NCBI GenBank assembly: GCA_019722365.1
Contig: JADFUC010001792.1
Span: forward strand, 1-64,000
Direction of reading: 5' to 3'
Length of the DNA stretch: 64,000 nt
DNA from: Lithospermum erythrorhizon
Lineage: Eukaryota > Streptophyta > Magnoliopsida > Boraginales > Boraginaceae
Positions 60,001-64,000 of this stretch are shown here, in pieces. Positions within the stretch are counted from its first letter, which is position 1; each line of letters opens with the position of its first letter. Both the position numbers and the translations under genes were made by a program. Below the pieces are notes generated by a model. The model was given only the letters and a program-made list of their open reading frames with translations, did no database searches and was not told the origin of the DNA.

Positions 60001-60287
60001 AAGCTTGTGTGTAAATAACTTGTGTTCACAGGTCCAATAACATAACCGTGGCAGCTCTGGAATCTGCTGTCTTGTCAAAGTTTAAATCTTTGAAGCATAT
60101 ACCTGTTTGGAAAGATGAGCGTCCAGAGTCGATTAAAGGAGGAACTGAGCTGAAAGTATATAGAGTATACCCACTTGGTATGACTCAGAGGCAAGCATTG
60201 TACAATTTCAAATTCAAAGACAACGCTGAGTTTGAAAAGCACATAGAAAGCCATCCATGTGCTAAATTTGAAGTGATCTTTGTATAG
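57063..60287 (+). CDS. FUT11: Core alpha-1,3-fucosyltransferase (N-glycan, FUT11/12 type)
   Basis: Golgi type II enzyme that adds alpha-1,3-fucose from GDP-fucose to the innermost GlcNAc of complex N-glycans. Exons: 57063-57484, 57563-57804, 58207-58311, 59209-59365, 59556-59783 and 60032-60287. They give 469 residues, or 455 if the second ATG (57105) is used. A single membrane anchor ([19 protein letters not shown]) follows basic residues. Catalytic region: [24 protein letters not shown], and the family motif [19 protein letters not shown] followed by [16 protein letters not shown]-terminal blocks are [30 protein letters not shown] and KKRPCRC. All exons join in frame, but the exon 2 acceptor reads CG instead of AG (57561-57562). 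Other introns are GT-AG. The third intron holds a Stowaway MITE. AATAAA lies at 60559-60564. Confidence 0.9.
58730..58979. mobile_element. Stowaway-type MITE in an intron of the fucosyltransferase gene
   Basis: 250 bp bounded by TA dinucleotides (58728-58729 and 58980-58981). Terminal inverted repeats start CTCCCTCCGTATCAATATAAGTGATC at the left and end with its near-perfect complement at the right (GATCACTTATATTGATATGGAGGGAG). It has no coding capacity. TIR and TA target site fit Tc1/mariner-related Stowaway elements. Confidence 0.9.
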
Positions 60288-60558
60288 GTGGTCAGATTTT
60301 GTTTTCTACAGAAGAATAGCAGTCAGTGAATTTAGATGAAATTCTCCCGGTTCTGGCTCCTAGCTCACAGAAACTCGAGAAAAACTTTGAGATGATCCTC
60401 AAATTGTGTATCATGTAGTTGCATTGAATATCAATGACGTGGTAACTAAACATATTTTAATTTGGAATGTTCTTGGTGTAACCGTCACACTAACGGTCCC
60501 TCGAGGTTCTTGCCTTGAGACACCATGGAGTAGTTATGATTCAATATTGTCCTATTTC

Positions 60559-60564
60559 AATAAA
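60559..60564 (+). terminator. Polyadenylation signal of the fucosyltransferase gene
   Basis: AATAAA about 270 nt after the stop codon. Confidence 0.5.
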
Positions 60565-61119
60565 TCGCGCTCTAGAGTCATCTAATTGGGTTTGTTAATA
60601 AATTGTGATTTATTTTTAAAAAAAAAGAAAGCTAAAAATGAAATGTGAATATTATCGTTGCCAGGTTGCCATCTGTTTTCCTCTCTCCCTCTTTTATTTT
60701 ATATTCCTTTTTACATTTGTTTATATGTAGAGAAATCCACTTGGTTTCGTCAAGTGTTTTTTCCTGGAAACATAAAAAGATATCAACTTCAAATTCGTGT
60801 TTGTTGACATTGTGGTAATCTGAAATATATGGAGATAACGATTGATAATTAATGGTAATGGAGAATCCCAGCATTTTCCATTTCAGCATCGCCTTTAGGT
60901 TTTCGTTAGTGTTTGTGTGCGCCAGGTTCATCCTCGACAGATTTATATTCCAAGTAAGTTTTGTTTCACTCAGTTCCCCACAAATCACAATGTTGGTCTT
61001 GTTAGATTCGACGTTTTTAACTTTTTTCATGGATTAGTTTAAACCTCCATGGGGCTACTCAATCCAATTTTAATCAGACAAAATTAAATCCCAATGTTGA
61101 TAATCACTTTTATTTAAGA
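60565..61119. other. Intergenic; no gene supported
   Basis: The ORFs on both strands over 60632-61037 overlap each other and have no recognisable motif. Confidence 0.4.
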
Positions 61120-61703
61120 ACGTGTTTAGAGTGGCACATTGTGCACCTACTGATAGTGGATATCAAATCTCTATTTTTTATTTTTAATGCTCAAAATTAA
61201 CAAATTTTCTGCCCCTCATTCAATCCAACGAGGCTACAAGAATAGTTTTATTTCATAGTCGATGCCAATGCGATTCCACTTCCTACAAATCAAAAAATAG
61301 AAATGACACATATCAATAGTTTTATTGTTTTCTCGGTGTCATGTTGGCATAACCTTGTTTGACGTTGTTATAACGAACACGTGTTTATTATAACAGGCTC
61401 TTGATGCGAAGACTCACAGATTAAATAAAACTTTAAAAGAAAATACGAGTTTTCGTGGTATCACGTTTGTGTGGACTAATCACGGGCGAGCCACCGAAAT
61501 TTCACTATAACGGATGGAGGAGCAGTTAAGATTTAAGCAAATAGTTGAGGTAATCTTCTTAAAGAGTCTTTACAAAGACACAAAGCTATTTAGTGCAGAA
61601 AAACTGAAAGCTAAAACTTTTTATAGGATAAACTATTGAAACTAAACTCTTAAGTTTAGATGTGTAGGTTTTAGCGTAACTAAATTCAAGTCATTTTCTA
61701 ACA
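61120..61703 (-). repeat. 3' LTR of the third copia remnant (outer end estimated)
   Basis: The minus strand reads GTGGAGATT and then TGTTAGAAAATG; the plus-strand end of the LTR is TTCTAACA at 61696-61703. This is a typical copia polypurine tract/LTR junction. The left end is a guess. Confidence 0.5.
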
Positions 61704-63775
61704 AATCTCCACATTGACTTTGAATTCTTCTCTAGGACTCATCGAGATAACGAGAAAAATAGTTTCCTCGGACTGGCACCGGATGTACTTACGGTGCCGG
61801 ATGTGCTCAGTAATGAGCAGTGTGCTGGGCGTAAACAATGTACGAGATGCACCGGAGATAAGTAAAGGTGGCTCACTGAGAGATGTTGCTACCGTGGAGC
61901 AGCTCAGAATATTGGCAATTCGAGGGCAATCCTTTGAAACTTGCTCGTGGGGGCTTCCGGCTTAGTAACTATCCGTTGGGTTGTTGCGGTACCCACTTTG
62001 TTTGCAGCAGTTCTCTTCTAGCTCTTGGAAATAAATCTCTAAAATGATAATGTTTGGTCCCGTTCGTGATAAACTTGATCCACGATCAAGCACTTGCCTT
62101 CAATTGTCGCAGCACAATAGTTTGATGTGATGGATACGGTGGTGACTAAATACTCTGTGGTCTGCCTTAGCGATTTTACATCAAAAGTCATATACTTCTG
62201 TCTTAGTAGTAGACAAAGTCGCGTGAATTTGCAAAGTAGCCACCAAAACTTCATCGCAAGAACCACCAAGAAGTGACCTGGCCCGTCGTGTCGATCTTCT
62301 ACTTTCAGCGTCTCGGCGTAAGTCGAACTAGAATATCCATAAATAATACGACTATCACCCACCATACTTGAGACCCACGTCGGATGTGTGCCTCTCGGAT
62401 ATACGAGATATCTCTTCCACGAACATCGATGCTCCTTCCGGGCTCTCGCAACCTACTAACAACAGGCAGCATGTGCAAGATCGAGGTCTAGTGGACCATA
62501 GCATCAAGCTGGCTGCACTAGCATAAGGAACACAGGGACATGTATTCCTTTTCTTCAAAGCGACTTAGGTACAAATGCCACCGATAAATGTGCATTAGAA
62601 GCATTAGAATATCGATAGGCTTTCTAAACATTACCAAATCTTGATAGAATCTTCTCAATTTAGTCATACATGACAAAAGAAAAACTTAGTCGACTTCTAT
62701 CTGTAGATCTTCATTTCGAGAATTTCTTGGTGCACCTAAATCCTTCATATCAAACTTTACCTTTGGTCTCTTTCAACTTAGAGATATTAAACTTGTTGAC
62801 TATGACTAACAACATAATAATACATTCGATACCAAGTAAATGAGCGATCCATCTTTGACCTTGTTGTAGTATACACAAGCTATCTATGGACTCCTCAAAT
62901 ACCCAATCTCAAGCATGTAGCTATCCAAACTTCTTATACCACTTTTGCCTCGGAGGCTGCTTCAAACCATACAAATATTTCTTCAACTGCAACGTAGTCT
63001 TCCTTTTCGGGTTCACGGGGAAACCATCATTTGGGTCATATAAATCTGGAAATATTTCGATTCTCCATGTAGGAAGCAATCTTCACATCTAGTTTAACTC
63101 AGCTCCAAATCACGTTGTGCAACTATAGCGCCTTGATGGAGTATGTTTTACTCTGGTGAGAGCAACTCATTACCAGTCCCTCCCTCTCTTTGACTAAAAC
63201 CTCCTATATGACTCGGGCATATCTTGGATCCCTCGGTGGTGATAACCCTTCCTTCTTCTTGAACAACCACTTGCAGAGTGACAACCTTTCTTCTATTTGG
63301 TTTCGGCCAGCTCCCAAGTCGATTCTTTTGAGTGACTCCATGCAAATCTTCCATGGCGTGAGCCATTGGACACAAATTGCCGGTAACGACAGCATAAGAA
63401 GGCTGGCTGCATGAGGATCGACTTCTACACAACTTGTAAAGCAAGGCAGCGTATCCTCGTATCCATCTCATTAAAGGAGGTACTCCATAGTTGTTCCTTA
63501 GGAATGATCTAAAGCCAAACTCTAATGTTCTACCGAGGATGGAGCAGCGTCGTCTGCCTGCAGATGTATTTGTGGAATGTCAACCTCCATCTTACAACTA
63601 ACTTTAGTCTACGCTCCACACCTTTATCGGCATCATCTTCATCTTCACTAATCGAAGTCTTCCAAAATTGGGGTTAAACATGGAATTTTCATCAAATACA
63701 ACATTCTGCTTTCAGGCAGCTTCCTCCGCGGATGGTGACTAAAGCTACATAGCCTTTCACGCCCATCAACGCCAG
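61120..63775 (-). mobile_element. Ty1/copia remnant (third copia insertion), minus strand
   Basis: Minus-strand order from right to left: integrase end (about 63775-63600, with an ENSMFNP-type block in pieces), RT start (63395-63204, ERLSLCKWLFKKKEG), and RT middle near 63000-62900 (LKKYLYGLKQPPRQKWYKKF). Then come the CTRPD-type block and TSDVGLKYGG (62558-62355), RNase H (62365-62039, with a DQVYHERDQT segment), polypurine tract (61714-61704) and LTR. Strongly decayed, with stops throughout. The LTR's outer end is not resolved. Confidence 0.8.
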
Positions 63776-64000
63776 CTAAGGGTGCCAACAAAATACAAAA
63801 CCGGCCGGAACCGACCGAACGAAAATACTTGGTAGATTCGATGGGAACAGAGCCGATTTAGGTTCAGTCGGGAGAGAACCCGAACTAATTTAGAGTTCGG
63901 CCTTTGAAATAACCGAACGAACTTAGATTTATAAATTTTTTGTGTAGATTTTTCAATTTTATTTATTATCCTTTTCAAGATCTTGTAGTATTTGCATGTG
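63776..64000. repeat. Edge of a further repeat interrupting the copia integrase
   Basis: Copia similarity stops at about 63775. The sequence then becomes rich in short repeats of the type 'CCGAACGAA' and 'ACCGACCGAAC', a pattern common in dispersed plant repeats, and runs off the window. The element type is not determined. Confidence 0.45.

Overview
This window looks like nuclear DNA of a eudicot plant. The genes are split by short AT-rich GT-AG introns, the protein families are plant-specific (class II LBD, PRH/HAT3.1 homeodomain, core alpha-1,3-fucosyltransferase, PUB25/26-type U-box ligase), and most of the space between genes is plant transposable elements (Tat-lineage Ty3/gypsy, several Ty1/copia, a LINE, a tRNA-derived SINE, a Stowaway MITE). 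I cannot name the genus. No bacterial operon, CRISPR array, rRNA or functional tRNA gene is visible, and I found no new defence or metabolic system.

Layout: 1-2.9 kb is a decayed inverted repeat with arms of about 1.3-1.4 kb. 3.3-3.9 kb is the second exon of an LBD transcription factor whose first exon is not in the window. 4.2-7.2 kb is a dead L1-type LINE. 9.3-14.5 kb is a PHD-finger plus homeodomain gene (PRH/HAT3.1 type). 15.3-18.2 kb is an organellar-type RluA pseudouridine synthase gene. 18.2-28.3 kb is a decayed Ty3/gypsy element on the minus strand, starting about 36 nt after the pseudouridine synthase stop codon; it carries an antisense plant-mobile-domain ORF and a nested SINE. 30.6-32.4 kb is an intact CAD1-type cinnamyl alcohol dehydrogenase. 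32.6-41.3 kb is a three-LTR copia array on the minus strand. 44.0-46.9 kb is a poly(A)-binding protein gene that has lost RRM2. 47.4-48.7 kb is a U-box/ARM E3 ligase with shifted frames in its N-terminal half. 53.4-56.8 kb is a 5'-truncated copia element. 57.1-60.3 kb is a core alpha-1,3-fucosyltransferase gene with a Stowaway MITE in an intron and a non-AG first acceptor. 61-63.8 kb is another copia relic, and the last 0.2 kb is the edge of a further repeat.

The host genes are unrelated single genes, each with its own promoter, and form no pathway cluster: nuclear transcription or chromatin factors (LBD, PRH), RNA modification (pseudouridine synthase), mRNA binding (PABP), protein turnover (PUB), phenylpropanoid-type alcohol dehydrogenase (CAD1) and Golgi N-glycan fucosylation. 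The most noteworthy observations are the antisense plant-mobile-domain ORF inside the gypsy element, the three-LTR copia structure, the SINE with a 9-bp target duplication, the large inverted repeat, and the lesions in otherwise well-conserved genes (PABP, PUB, LBD tail, fucosyltransferase acceptor). The lesions could be real decay or errors in the assembled sequence.
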